Of a stretch of 64,000 bases of DNA, positions 44,898-53,797 are shown one piece after another; the first letter of the stretch is position 1, and each line of letters starts with the position of its first letter. Source of the DNA: DASZIT01 sp963770635 (GTDB lineage Bacteria > Actinomycetota > Acidimicrobiia > Acidimicrobiales > RAAP-2); NCBI GenBank assembly GCA_963770635.1, contig CAVYQI010000006.1, forward strand, positions 248,001 through 312,000, in the 5' to 3' direction. The translations under genes were made by a program, and so were the position numbers. The notes under the pieces are model-generated. The model was not told the origin of the DNA, ran no database searches, and saw only the letters and a program-made list of their open reading frames with translations.

Positions 44898-45203
44898 CCT
44901 CGGCGGGCCCTCCTCGCCTCCTCACGCCGAATCCTGGCTCGTCGAATCACCACCAGACGATCGGCCAGGCCACCCAGAGAGGGCGGTCACCACCAGTACC
45001 CAGATCAGACGCACCGAGCTGGTGAAGATGAGGAAGTGGATGGACACCTTCTCGCTGTTGGCGATCACGAAGGCGATCAGCAGCCCGACGATGACCAAGG
45101 CGGTAACGATGCGCACGTTGTCGCGTGTCTCCCGCTTCCGAATCGCCCCCCGGAGCGAACCCTTCCTCGGCTCCTCCTCGGGCATGCCCGGCACGTTGGT
45201 CAC
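44894..45203 (-). CDS. LapA-domain membrane protein, frameshifted near its end
   Basis: The GTG at 45203 after GGGAG is preferred (VTNVPGMPEEEP). The protein has two helices, VRIVTALVIVGLLIAFVIAN and SSVRLIWVLVVTALSG, and the family hallmark NSEKVSIHFLIF (LapA/DUF1049). In the annotated frame the tail is WPGRSSGGD and unlike the family. Removing one C from the run at 44973-44975 gives SGGLADRLVVIRRARIRREE and a TAA at 44894, the usual basic tail. The function is envelope related but unclear. Confidence 0.7.
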
Positions 45204-45293
45204 ACTCGGCTCCCATCGCTGGTCGACGCAATCGACAGTACTGCGGGGCCGTTCAGGCGACAAGGACCCCCGCCGAGTCCGGCCCGGGAACGA

Positions 45294-46946
45294 TCAGGTG
45301 AAGAGCAGGGTCGCCGAGTGGGCAAAGTCGACGATCGGCCCGGGGATGATGCCGAATACCACCGTGAAAGCCACGCACAGCCCGATGGCCACGGTGGTCA
45401 ACCGGGGCACGACCACCACCCGCTCGGCCACTACCGTCTCGGGTGGGGCATCGGTCAGTGTCGTCAAACTCGCCACGCTGTCACCCGAGGCTGACGGGGA
45501 GGACGAGGCTGACCACGAAGCGGCCAAATCAACATCGGACACATCGGACACATCGGACACATCGGACACATCGCCCACCGCACCCACCGGCGAGTACATC
45601 GTCACCACCACCCGGAGATAGAAGAAGGCGGCGATGGCGGCGGAGCCCATGGCGATGGCGGCCAGGACATAGGAATGGGCGTCGACCGAGGCGGCGACCA
45701 CCGAGAATTTGGCCAGGAAGCCGGTGGTGAACGGCACCCCGGCCTGGGCCAGCAACAGCACGGCCAGGCCAAGAGCCAACAGCGGGCTCCGCTTTCCCAG
45801 GCCCCGGTAGTCGGTGATCTGGTGCCCGTTGTCGCCGTCCCGAGCCATCACCGTGATCACGGCAAACACACCGAGCACCATGAAGGTGTAGGCGAAGAGG
45901 TAGTAGAGCGATGCCGACACCCCGCGGACGGTGGCCGCCTGCACCCCCAACAGGATGAAGCCGGCATGGTTGATGGACGAATACGCCATCATCCGCTTGA
46001 TGTCCTTCTGCACCAGGGCGGCCACCGCCCCGATCACCAGGCTCAGAATCGCGATCCCCCAGACGATCGGCTGCCAATCGGATCTCAGGGTGCCGAACGA
46101 CGACACGAAGACCCGGAGCAGCGCCGCGAACGCTCCGGCTTTGGCGATGGCGGCCATCAACCCGGTCACCGGTGACGGTGAGCCCTGGTAGACGTCGGGC
46201 GACCACATGTGGAAGGGCACCGCGGCGATCTTGAAACCGAAGCCGACCAACAGCAGGGCGAGGCCGGCCAGCAGCACCCCATTGCTGGCCACCACGTTCT
46301 TGGACAGGTAGTCGGCGATCTGGGGAAGGTTGCTGGACCCCGTCGCCCCATAGACCAGGGCGATCCCGTAGACGAAGATGGCCGAGGAGAAGGCCCCGAG
46401 CACGAAGTACTTGAGGGCGGCCTCCCCCGACTCCACCCGCTTGTGGTTGAAGGCGGCCAGCACGTAGAGGGCAATGGAGAGGATCTCGAGGCCGAGGAAG
46501 ATCACGATCAAGTCGTTGGCCGAGCCCATCAGCATGGCCCCCGAGGCGGACAGCATGGCCAGCACATGGAACTCCGGACCGTCCATGCTCTCGCGTTTGA
46601 GATACCCGTCGGCGATGAGGGCGGTGAGGCCGATGGCGATGGCCACCACGATCTGGATGAAGACGCTGAAGCCGTCATAGGCGATCGCCCCGGCGATGGT
46701 CACCTGGGCCCCGCGGGTGGTGACGTGGTGCCATTGGAACAGGGCCGCCACCAGGGTGGCCACCGCGGTGACCACGGTGATGAGGGTGGCGGAGCTGACC
46801 CCCATCACCTGGCGGAACAACGAGGAGACGGTGACCAGCAGCACCGCGCCGCCCATCATGATGAGGATGGGCAGGATGCTCAGGTAGTCGATGTGCGGGG
46901 TCCGGAGCTTGGCCACCGACGCGGCGGCGAGGAGCAGCGAGGACAT
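45294..46946 (-). CDS. nuoN: NADH-quinone oxidoreductase subunit N
   Basis: The ATG at 46946 shares a base with the nuoM stop (TGATG); the long upstream frame is antisense-like. The 550-residue antiporter-like subunit has about 14 helices with VMARDGDNGHQITDYRGLGK and the proton-channel Lys/Glu positions in LGLEILSIALYVL and KYFVLGAFSSAIF. A loop near residues 455-480 holds a short DVS tandem repeat and an acidic Ser-rich stretch not seen in usual NuoN. It is the last gene of the operon. Confidence 0.93.
   Translation of the reverse strand: MSSLLLAAASVAKLRTPHIDYLSILPILIMMGGAVLLVTVSSLFRQVMGVSSATLITVVTAVATLVAALFQWHHVTTRGAQVTIAGAIAYDGFSVFIQIVVAIAIGLTALIADGYLKRESMDGPEFHVLAMLSASGAMLMGSANDLIVIFLGLEILSIALYVLAAFNHKRVESGEAALKYFVLGAFSSAIFVYGIALVYGATGSSNLPQIADYLSKNVVASNGVLLAGLALLLVGFGFKIAAVPFHMWSPDVYQGSPSPVTGLMAAIAKAGAFAALLRVFVSSFGTLRSDWQPIVWGIAILSLVIGAVAALVQKDIKRMMAYSSINHAGFILLGVQAATVRGVSASLYYLFAYTFMVLGVFAVITVMARDGDNGHQITDYRGLGKRSPLLALGLAVLLLAQAGVPFTTGFLAKFSVVAASVDAHSYVLAAIAMGSAAIAAFFYLRVVVTMYSPVGAVGDVSDVSDVSDVSDVDLAASWSASSSPSASGDSVASLTTLTDAPPETVVAERVVVVPRLTTVAIGLCVAFTVVFGIIPGPIVDFAHSATLLFT
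45532..45573 (-). repeat. 9-bp tandem repeat inside nuoN
   Basis: Four full copies and a part copy of ACATCGGAC, encoding (DVS)n on the minus strand. The period is a multiple of three, so slippage would keep the reading frame and only change loop length. Confidence 0.85.
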
Positions 46947-48547
46947 CAGCGACCACCCCCGATCGCATCGTTGGAGCCGGAGCCGGACCCAGACCCCGAC
47001 CTGTTTGCCGCCGCCGCCGACCCACCACCGGTGGCCACCGCCGGTTGTTGGGTGTGGGTCACCTGGTTGACATGGGCGATCAGCTGGTTGACCGACGGGG
47101 TGATCCGGTCGAGCACCGGTTTGGGATAGACGCCGAGGAAGACGATGAGAAGGATGAGCGGGGCGATCACCAACCGCTCGGTCCATCCGAGGTCGCGGGT
47201 CTGCTTGTCCCGGTCGGTCGGCTCACCGTGGAACGCCTGCTGATAGGCCCACAGCAGGTACACGGCGGCGATGATGATGCCGACGGTGGCGGCCACCGCC
47301 CACCACCGGTGCACGATGAAGGTGCCGGACAGGATGAGGAACTCCCCGACGAACCCGTTCAACCCGGGGACACCGATCGAGGCCAGCATCACCGCGGTGA
47401 AGACCCCGGCCATCACCGGCGCCGACCACTGCAGGCCCTTGAGCTCGTTGACCTGCCACGATTTCCGCCGCTCGTAGAGCCAACCCACGATTAGGAAGAG
47501 GGCAGCGATGATCAGCCCGTGATTGACCATCTGGATCACGCCACCGGTCAGTCCCTGCGAGGTGAGGGCGAAGGTGCCCAACACGATGAAGCCGAGCTGG
47601 GCCAGGGAGGAGAACGCCACCAGGCGCTTCAGGTCCCGTTGGGCACAGGCGACCACCGCGCCGTAGAGGATCCCGGCCACCGCCAGGGTCAACAGCACCG
47701 GGGTCAGGGTGCGGGTGGCCTGCGGGAACAGGTTCAGATCGAAGCGGATGATCCCGTACGCCCCCAGTTTGGCCAACACCGCGGCCAGCAGCACCGATCC
47801 GGCGGTCGGCGCCTCGGCGTAGGCCACCGGTGACCAGGTGTGGAACGGGAAGATCGGCGCCTTCACCGCGAAGGCGACGGTGAAGGCCAGGAACAGGAGC
47901 ACCCCGGCGGTGCCGGACAGGTGGGTGTGCATCAGCGCCGGGAGCTCGAAGGTGAGCACCCCGGTCTGGGACTGGTGGATGAAGGCCACCGCCACCATGC
48001 CGACCAGCAGGAAGGCCGAGCCGGCGAAGGTGTAGATGAAGAATTTGATGGCGGCGTAGCCCCGGCGGGCGTACCCCCAGCCGCCGATGATGAAGTAGGT
48101 CGGAACCAGGGTCAGCTCGAAGAAGAGGAAGAACAGGATCAGATCCAGGGAGACGAAGCTGCCGAGGCAGGCGGCTTCCAGCAACAGCACCCAGGCCACG
48201 AACGACCGGGGATCCCGCTTGACCCGGGCCCCGAGCATGGTCAGCGGGAACAACACCGCCGACATCATCACCAGGAACAGGGAGATGCCGTCGAGGCCTA
48301 GGGACCAGTGGATGCCCAGCGACTTGGCCCAGATGTGGTCGGAGGTGAACTGGTAGCCGCCGAAGCTGGTCTGGAACCGGAGCAAGATGGTGATGGCCAG
48401 CGCCAACGTCACCAGCGACACGGCCAGGCCGACCGCCTCGTGCACCCAGGCCGCCACCCGCTGCCGGGGGATGAGGGCGACCACCGCGGCGCCGGCCGCC
48501 GGGATCAGGACCAGGGTGGTGAGAAACGGGAAAGGTGTGGTCGGCAT
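46946..48547 (-). CDS. nuoM: NADH-quinone oxidoreductase subunit M
   Basis: The ATG at 48547 overlaps the nuoL stop (TGATG); a GTG four codons earlier is less likely. The 533-residue subunit has about 14 helices, with SLGLDGISLFLVMMSAVLFP, LLEAACLGSFVSLDLILFFLF (key Glu), FHTWSPVAYAEAPTAGSVLL and the Lys helix near CAQRDLKRLVAFSSLAQLGF. The C-terminus has a Ser/Gly tail (NRSGSGSGSGSN). It is one of three proton-pumping antiporter-like subunits. Confidence 0.93.
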   Translation of the reverse strand: MPTTPFPFLTTLVLIPAAGAAVVALIPRQRVAAWVHEAVGLAVSLVTLALAITILLRFQTSFGGYQFTSDHIWAKSLGIHWSLGLDGISLFLVMMSAVLFPLTMLGARVKRDPRSFVAWVLLLEAACLGSFVSLDLILFFLFFELTLVPTYFIIGGWGYARRGYAAIKFFIYTFAGSAFLLVGMVAVAFIHQSQTGVLTFELPALMHTHLSGTAGVLLFLAFTVAFAVKAPIFPFHTWSPVAYAEAPTAGSVLLAAVLAKLGAYGIIRFDLNLFPQATRTLTPVLLTLAVAGILYGAVVACAQRDLKRLVAFSSLAQLGFIVLGTFALTSQGLTGGVIQMVNHGLIIAALFLIVGWLYERRKSWQVNELKGLQWSAPVMAGVFTAVMLASIGVPGLNGFVGEFLILSGTFIVHRWWAVAATVGIIIAAVYLLWAYQQAFHGEPTDRDKQTRDLGWTERLVIAPLILLIVFLGVYPKPVLDRITPSVNQLIAHVNQVTHTQQPAVATGGGSAAAANRSGSGSGSGSNDAIGGGR

Positions 48548-50475
48548 CAACTCCACCACACCCGGCTCAGCATGAAGCCGAACAGCACCACCACACCCAC
48601 CACGATCCAGAGGGCGTAGTTGCGGACATAACCGGTCTGGACCCGCTTCAGCTGGCCCCCGGTCCGGCGGACCAGCGTCGCGGTTCCGTTGACGGCGCCG
48701 TCGATGACCTTGTCCTCAATCACGGTCGAGGAGAACTCGGCCAGGCGGGTACCGGGACGGCCGATGACGGCGTCGAAGAGCTGGTTTATGTACCACGAGT
48801 GGCGGAGGAAGGCCCATTCCAGCTTGGGCCGCTCGGCCCGGGTGATCCAGAGCCGGAGGCCGATGAACACCCCGATCACCGCCACCACCCCGTCCAACGT
48901 CCCCAGCTTCCAGAGGGTCGAGGTCGACTCGTGGTCGTTGTAGAGGTTGCCGCCGAATACCGGGTCCACCCAGTGGGCCAGCGACAGATGGGGGGTGGCG
49001 AAGGCCATCACCCCGCCCGCCGCGGCCAGCACCGCCAGCACGATCAACGGCAGGGTCATCACCCACTTCGACTCGTGCGGCTCGGGGATGGGCCCCTCGG
49101 CGTGATGGGCGTCGGCGAAGTCGGTGGCGGCGTCGATGGGCACCTTGTTCTTCCAGCGGTCCTTACCGAAGAAGGCCAGGCCGGTGAGCCGGCTCATGTA
49201 GTAGGCGGTGAGGACGGCGGTAGCGAGACCGACGGCCCACAGGCCCGGGTGGGCGGACCAGGCGTTCTCCAGGATGTCGCCCTTGGCCCAGAACCCGGAC
49301 AACGGCGGCACCCCGGCGATGGCCAACCAGCCGACCGCGAAGGTGACGAAGGTGATCGGCATGTAGACCCGGAGGTTGCCCATCCGCTTGAGGTCCTGCT
49401 CGTCGTGCAGCCCGTGGATGACCGAGCCGGCGCCGAGGAACAGCAGCCCCTTGAAGAAGGCGTGGGCCACCATCAGGAAGATGGCCGCCTCGTAGGCCCC
49501 CGCGCCGATGGCCAGCACCATGTACCCGAGCTGGGAGATGGTCGAGTAGGCCAGCACCTTCTTGATGTCGTCCTGGGCGCAGGCGATGGTGGCGGCGACG
49601 AAGGCGGTGACCGCGCCGATGATGGCCACCGTCCAGGCGGCGTCCGGGGAGGCGTGGAGCAGCGGGTTGATCCGGCACAGCAGGTACACCCCGGCGGTGA
49701 CCATGGTGGCGGCGTGGATCAGCGCCGAGACCGGGGTAGGGCCCTCCATGGCGTCGGCCAGCCACGGGAACAGCGGGATCTGGGCCGACTTCGCCGCCAC
49801 CCCGACCAGCAGCAGCAGGCAGATGGCGGTGATGTTGCCGGCGCCGATCCTGCCGATGTTGGCGAAGATGGTGGTGTAGTCGACCGAGCCGACCTTGTCG
49901 AAGGTGAGGAAGACGGCGGCGATGAACCCGGCGTCGCCGATCCGGTTGTAGATGAACGCCTTCTTGCCGGCGGCGGCGGCCGATTCGCGGGTGAACCAGA
50001 ACGCCACCAGCAGGTAGGAGCAGGTCCCGACCCCCTCCCATCCGACGTAGGTGGCCAGCAGGTTGTTCCCCAGCACCAGGATCAACATCGAGGCCACGAA
50101 CAGGTTCATGTAGAGGAAGAACTTCGGGTAGTCGCGGTCGCCCTTCATGTAGCCGATGGAGTACAGGTGGATGAGCGCGCTGATCCCGGTCACGAACAGC
50201 ACCATGGTCATCGACAGTGGGTCGACGTAGAGGCCGGCATGGACCTGCAGCCCGCCGACGGGGATCCAGGTCCAGAGGTTCTGGTTGAACGACCGGACGC
50301 TGCCGGGTTGGGACAGCAGGTTGAAGAACACCCCCACCGAGACCACGAACGACGCCGCCACCAACAGCGTCGCCACCACCCCGGCCAGCGGGTCGCCGAG
50401 CCGGCGTCCGAACAGCACCTGGACGGCGAACCCGACCAGGGGCAGCAGGATAATTAGGTAGGTCACGTGGAGCAC
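48547..50475 (-). CDS. nuoL: NADH-quinone oxidoreductase subunit L
   Basis: The 642-residue largest membrane subunit starts at a GTG 8 bases after nuoK. It has about 16 helices, including VGWEGVGTCSYLLVAFWFTR with the key Glu, FPWLADAMEGPTPVSALIHA, and ACAQDDIKKVLAYSTISQLG with the Lys. The long lateral helix lies near residues 500-545, followed by a last helix. It works at the far end of the complex I arm. Confidence 0.94.
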   Translation of the reverse strand: MLHVTYLIILLPLVGFAVQVLFGRRLGDPLAGVVATLLVAASFVVSVGVFFNLLSQPGSVRSFNQNLWTWIPVGGLQVHAGLYVDPLSMTMVLFVTGISALIHLYSIGYMKGDRDYPKFFLYMNLFVASMLILVLGNNLLATYVGWEGVGTCSYLLVAFWFTRESAAAAGKKAFIYNRIGDAGFIAAVFLTFDKVGSVDYTTIFANIGRIGAGNITAICLLLLVGVAAKSAQIPLFPWLADAMEGPTPVSALIHAATMVTAGVYLLCRINPLLHASPDAAWTVAIIGAVTAFVAATIACAQDDIKKVLAYSTISQLGYMVLAIGAGAYEAAIFLMVAHAFFKGLLFLGAGSVIHGLHDEQDLKRMGNLRVYMPITFVTFAVGWLAIAGVPPLSGFWAKGDILENAWSAHPGLWAVGLATAVLTAYYMSRLTGLAFFGKDRWKNKVPIDAATDFADAHHAEGPIPEPHESKWVMTLPLIVLAVLAAAGGVMAFATPHLSLAHWVDPVFGGNLYNDHESTSTLWKLGTLDGVVAVIGVFIGLRLWITRAERPKLEWAFLRHSWYINQLFDAVIGRPGTRLAEFSSTVIEDKVIDGAVNGTATLVRRTGGQLKRVQTGYVRNYALWIVVGVVVLFGFMLSRVWWS

Positions 50476-50482
50476 GTTGCCG

Positions 50483-50815
50483 TCAGCCCTTCATCAGGTG
50501 GAAGTCATCGGCCGTGGCACTGGCCCGGCGGCGGAAGATGGCGACCACGATGCCCAGCCCCACCACGACTTCGGCGGCGGCCACGACGAGGACGAAGAAC
50601 ACCAGCACCTGCCCCCCGATGTCGTGGAGCATGTTGGCGAAGGTCACGAAGGTGAGGTTGGCGGCATTGAGCATCAGCTCCACGCACATGAACATGACCA
50701 GCACGTTCCGGCGGATGAGGAGGCCGAAGGCACCGATGGCGAACAGCACCGCGGCCAGGGCCAGGTACCACTCACCGTTGATGTTCCCGTTGATTGCCGT
50801 GGTCGCGGCAGTCAT
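50483..50815 (-). CDS. nuoK: NADH-quinone oxidoreductase subunit K
   Basis: The 110-residue protein overlaps nuoJ by 4 bases (ATGA). It has three helices with the family residues: IGAFGLLIRRNVLVMFMCVE, LMLNAANLTFV with the conserved Glu at the start of the helix, and FVLVVAAAEVVVGLGIVVAI. It begins with a Thr/Asn leader (MTAATTAINGNING) longer than usual. Confidence 0.93.
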   Translation of the reverse strand: MTAATTAINGNINGEWYLALAAVLFAIGAFGLLIRRNVLVMFMCVELMLNAANLTFVTFANMLHDIGGQVLVFFVLVVAAAEVVVGLGIVVAIFRRRASATADDFHLMKG

Positions 50816-51567
50816 GGCGTCACCTCCTGGTGGGCGTCGGTCAGTTGGTGGGCGTCGGTGTCAGGTTGTGCGTCGTCGGTCTCCGGATCGGCGTCGTCGG
50901 TCCCACTGTCGGTCGCCGCGGAGTCACCGGTCTCCGAGGGAGTGGCGTCGGCGATCTCTGCCTCGGTGTCAGGAACCCGGCCGATGTCCGCCATCGGTGG
51001 CCGGCGGGCCAGCGCCACCGCCCCGACCACGGCGATCACCAGCAGCGCCGAGGTGATCTCGAACGGGAACAGGTAGGTGGTGTAGACCGACGTGCCCAGC
51101 TGGGCCACGTTCGAGGTCGAGGAGTCGGTGGAACCCGCCACCGAGGGGGCACCGGTGGTCCACTTGGAGATCTCTCCCAACAACAGCAGCCCGGTCACCC
51201 CCAGCGCCACCAGGGCCACGGCCAGGGGGCGCTGCCCCCGCAACGGCTCGGCGGCGATGTTCTCCTCCCGGTCGACGCCCAGGAACATGATCACGAACAG
51301 GAACAGCACGACGATGGCGCCGGCGTAGACGATGACCTGCACCGCGGCCAGGAAGTCGTCGCGCTGGAGGACGAAGAGCACGGCGATGCCGAACAGGGTC
51401 ATCACCAGCATCAATGCCCCGTGCACCGGGTTGCGGGCGATCACCACCCCGATCGCCCCCGACAACACGATGGCGGTGGCCACCCCGAAGGTCCCCCAAT
51501 CCACCGCCGAGGCGTGCCCGGTGGCGGTGGCGGCGGCCAGGAGCAGTCCGTGGACGATCACGGCCAT
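50812..51567 (-). CDS. nuoJ: NADH-quinone oxidoreductase subunit J
   Basis: The 251-residue protein starts at the nuoI stop (TGATG). Five helices carry ARNPVHGALMLVMTLFGIAV and the pi-bulge helix region AAVQVIVYAGAIVVLFLFVI. The last 60 residues are an acidic, Asp/Thr-rich cytosolic tail (TDSGTDDADPETDDAQPDTD) beyond the core fold. Such tails recur in several subunits of this operon. Confidence 0.92.
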   Translation of the reverse strand: MAVIVHGLLLAAATATGHASAVDWGTFGVATAIVLSGAIGVVIARNPVHGALMLVMTLFGIAVLFVLQRDDFLAAVQVIVYAGAIVVLFLFVIMFLGVDREENIAAEPLRGQRPLAVALVALGVTGLLLLGEISKWTTGAPSVAGSTDSSTSNVAQLGTSVYTTYLFPFEITSALLVIAVVGAVALARRPPMADIGRVPDTEAEIADATPSETGDSAATDSGTDDADPETDDAQPDTDAHQLTDAHQEVTP

Positions 51568-52529
51568 CAGCCGGCGCCTTCGGTGGTGGCGGCTTCGTCG
51601 GTGGCGGGTGTGGCGGATGCGGCTTCGTCGGTGGCGGGTGCGGCGGGTGCGGCGGCTTCCGGATGATCATCGGCGGCGGCCATCGGCGCCGAGTCGCGCT
51701 CGGTGTTCCCGGCGGTCAGTGCCGCCGAGTAGTCGGAATCGGACTTGATGCGGTACTTCTTCCCGGCTCCCGGTGCGAACCGCTCGGCCTTTTGGATCAT
51801 GCGACCGATGGCGCCCCGCGGGCCCCGCCGGGCGGCCGGAACGTCGATGGGGCGGAGGTGGTGTTCGAGGGTGCTGCGCAGCTGCCGGGACCCGGTGGCG
51901 GCGTCGTCGCGGAGGCCGCTCTGGCCGCCCTCGGGGGCCCGGACCCCGAAGCCGAGCTCCCCCGACCACTGCACCTGCCCCTCGTATTCGGCGCTCCCCG
52001 ACGGCGAGGTGGCCCGCATCCATCCCGAGGTGTGGAGCTGATCCTCCTCCCGCCAGTCCTCCCAGGGCAGGTGCTGAGGGTTCCCCTGATCGTCGACCAG
52101 GAGCTCGTCCTTGGTGTAGATGGCGTCGTTCCGGTTGGTGAAGGAGAACTCCATCAGCTTGGTCTCGGTGATGGCCTCGGTCGGACACGCCTCGACGCAC
52201 ATGTCGCAGTGAATGCAGCGCAGGAAGTTGATCTCGTAGATGTAGCCGTAGCGCTCACCGGGAGAGACCGGATGGTCGGGGGGGTTGTCGAGGCCGCGGA
52301 CGTAGATGCAGTCGGCCGGGCAGACCCCCGCGCAGAGTTCGCAGCCGATGCACTTCTCGGTCCCGTCCTCGTACTTGTTGAGCACGTGGCGGCCGTGCTG
52401 GCGCGGCTGTTTGGGCCGCTTCTCCTCCGGATACTGGCGGGTGACGGGCTGCCGTCCCAGGTGCTCGAGCGTCAGCTTGAATCCGCCCAGGACGTTCTGC
52501 CGTTGCTTGGGGGGCTCGGGTATGGCCAT
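51567..52529 (-). CDS. nuoI: NADH-quinone oxidoreductase subunit I
   Basis: The 320-residue protein is much longer than the usual 160-220. Two 4Fe-4S clusters are coordinated by CIGCELCAGVCPADC and CIHCDMCVEACPTEA, the canonical pair linking NuoG to NuoB. After residue 165 come about 155 extra residues with a basic middle (RMIQKAERFAPGAGKKYRIK) and an Ala/Thr/Glu tail (PATDEAASATPATDEAATTE). The start and stop overlap neighbours by one base. Confidence 0.93.
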   Translation of the reverse strand: MAIPEPPKQRQNVLGGFKLTLEHLGRQPVTRQYPEEKRPKQPRQHGRHVLNKYEDGTEKCIGCELCAGVCPADCIYVRGLDNPPDHPVSPGERYGYIYEINFLRCIHCDMCVEACPTEAITETKLMEFSFTNRNDAIYTKDELLVDDQGNPQHLPWEDWREEDQLHTSGWMRATSPSGSAEYEGQVQWSGELGFGVRAPEGGQSGLRDDAATGSRQLRSTLEHHLRPIDVPAARRGPRGAIGRMIQKAERFAPGAGKKYRIKSDSDYSAALTAGNTERDSAPMAAADDHPEAAAPAAPATDEAASATPATDEAATTEGAG

Positions 52530-53797
52530 CAGCCGCCATCTCCCTCAGGGGAGGAGGACGCCGGACCGACCGGCACCTCGGGCCGGTTCCACAGCCGGGC
52601 CCCGACCGGGGGCAGGATCCCGTGGGTCTCTTCGCGCCCCATGCCGATCGAGAAGGCCCGGGTGATGAGGACGCTGGCCACCACCACCGCCGCGGTCATG
52701 GCAATCCCCCACCACCCGTCGATAACGAAGCCGGCGACGATGAGGAGCCAACCGAGTGACAGCGGGATCAGCCGCTTCCAGCCCAGGTCCATCAGCTGGT
52801 CGTACCGGAGCCGGGGCAGCGCCGCCCGGAGCCAGACGAAGACGAACAGGAACACGATGGTCTTCCCCAGGAACCACAGGATCGGCCACAGCCACTGGGT
52901 GCCGGGGATGTGGGGGATGGGGCCGTCGGGGCCGCCGAAGAAGAGGGTCACGGTGATGGCCGACATGGTGATGGTGTTCATGAACTCGGACAGGAAGAAC
53001 AGGGCGAACCGGATCGACGAGTACTCGGTCACGAACCCGCCCACCAGCTCGGAGTCCGCTTCCACCAGGTCGAACGGGGGGCGGTTGGTCTCGGCGATGA
53101 TGGCGATGAAGAAGATGATGAACGGGATGACCCCGAGCCGGATCGCATTCCACTGCCACAGATGGAGGGCCTGGGCTTGGACGATGTTGCGGGTGCTGAG
53201 TGATCCGCTGATCAGCACCACCATCACCACTGTCATGCCCAGCGCTGCCTCGTAGGAGATCATCTGGGCCGAGGCGCGCACCGAGCCGAGCAGCGGGTAC
53301 TTCGACCCCGATGACCATCCGGCCAGCATCACCCCGTAGACACCGATGGACGACATGGCCAACAGGAACAGGATGCCCATGGGCGGGTCGGCCAGCTGCA
53401 GCTCGAACGTGTGCCGGGCGATGGTCACCTCGCCGCCGATGGGCACGATGGCGAAGGCCAGGAACGCCGGCAGGATGGCGAGGTACGGCGCGAGTTTGAA
53501 CACCGCCTTGTCGGCCCGCTCCGGGAGCAGATCCTCCTTGAAAAACAGCTTGATCCCGTCGGCCAGCGTCTGCAGCACCCCGAACGGTCCGGCCCGGTTG
53601 GGGCCGATCCGGCTCTGCATGTCGGAGATGACCTTTCGCTCGAACCAGATCATCAGCAACACCGACACCATCAGAAAGGCGAACACCGCCAGCACCTTGA
53701 TGATGACGATAATCAGGACGACCCAGTCGACTCCCCCGTTGTACAGCGGGTCGTCGGCGCCCAGCAACGACGGGATGGCAGCGAGGAGATGGCTCAT
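52529..53797 (-). CDS. nuoH: NADH-quinone oxidoreductase subunit H
   Basis: The 422-residue protein overlaps nuoG by 4 bases (ATGA). Eight or nine helices carry the NuoH signatures ERKVISDMQSRIGPNRAGPFG, the quinone-site loop SVRASAQMISYEAALGM, ETNRPPFDLVEADSELVGGF and RAALPRLRYDQLMDLGWKRL. It forms the quinone chamber and the first proton path. The C-terminus is about 60 residues longer than in E. coli. Confidence 0.94.
   Translation of the reverse strand: MSHLLAAIPSLLGADDPLYNGGVDWVVLIIVIIKVLAVFAFLMVSVLLMIWFERKVISDMQSRIGPNRAGPFGVLQTLADGIKLFFKEDLLPERADKAVFKLAPYLAILPAFLAFAIVPIGGEVTIARHTFELQLADPPMGILFLLAMSSIGVYGVMLAGWSSGSKYPLLGSVRASAQMISYEAALGMTVVMVVLISGSLSTRNIVQAQALHLWQWNAIRLGVIPFIIFFIAIIAETNRPPFDLVEADSELVGGFVTEYSSIRFALFFLSEFMNTITMSAITVTLFFGGPDGPIPHIPGTQWLWPILWFLGKTIVFLFVFVWLRAALPRLRYDQLMDLGWKRLIPLSLGWLLIVAGFVIDGWWGIAMTAAVVVASVLITRAFSIGMGREETHGILPPVGARLWNRPEVPVGPASSSPEGDGG

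Noticed and set aside
48535..50457. A 640-residue open frame on the plus strand opposite nuoL
   Set aside because: Antisense shadow rich in His, Asp and Gly with no membrane segments or domains; nuoL on the minus strand is intact.
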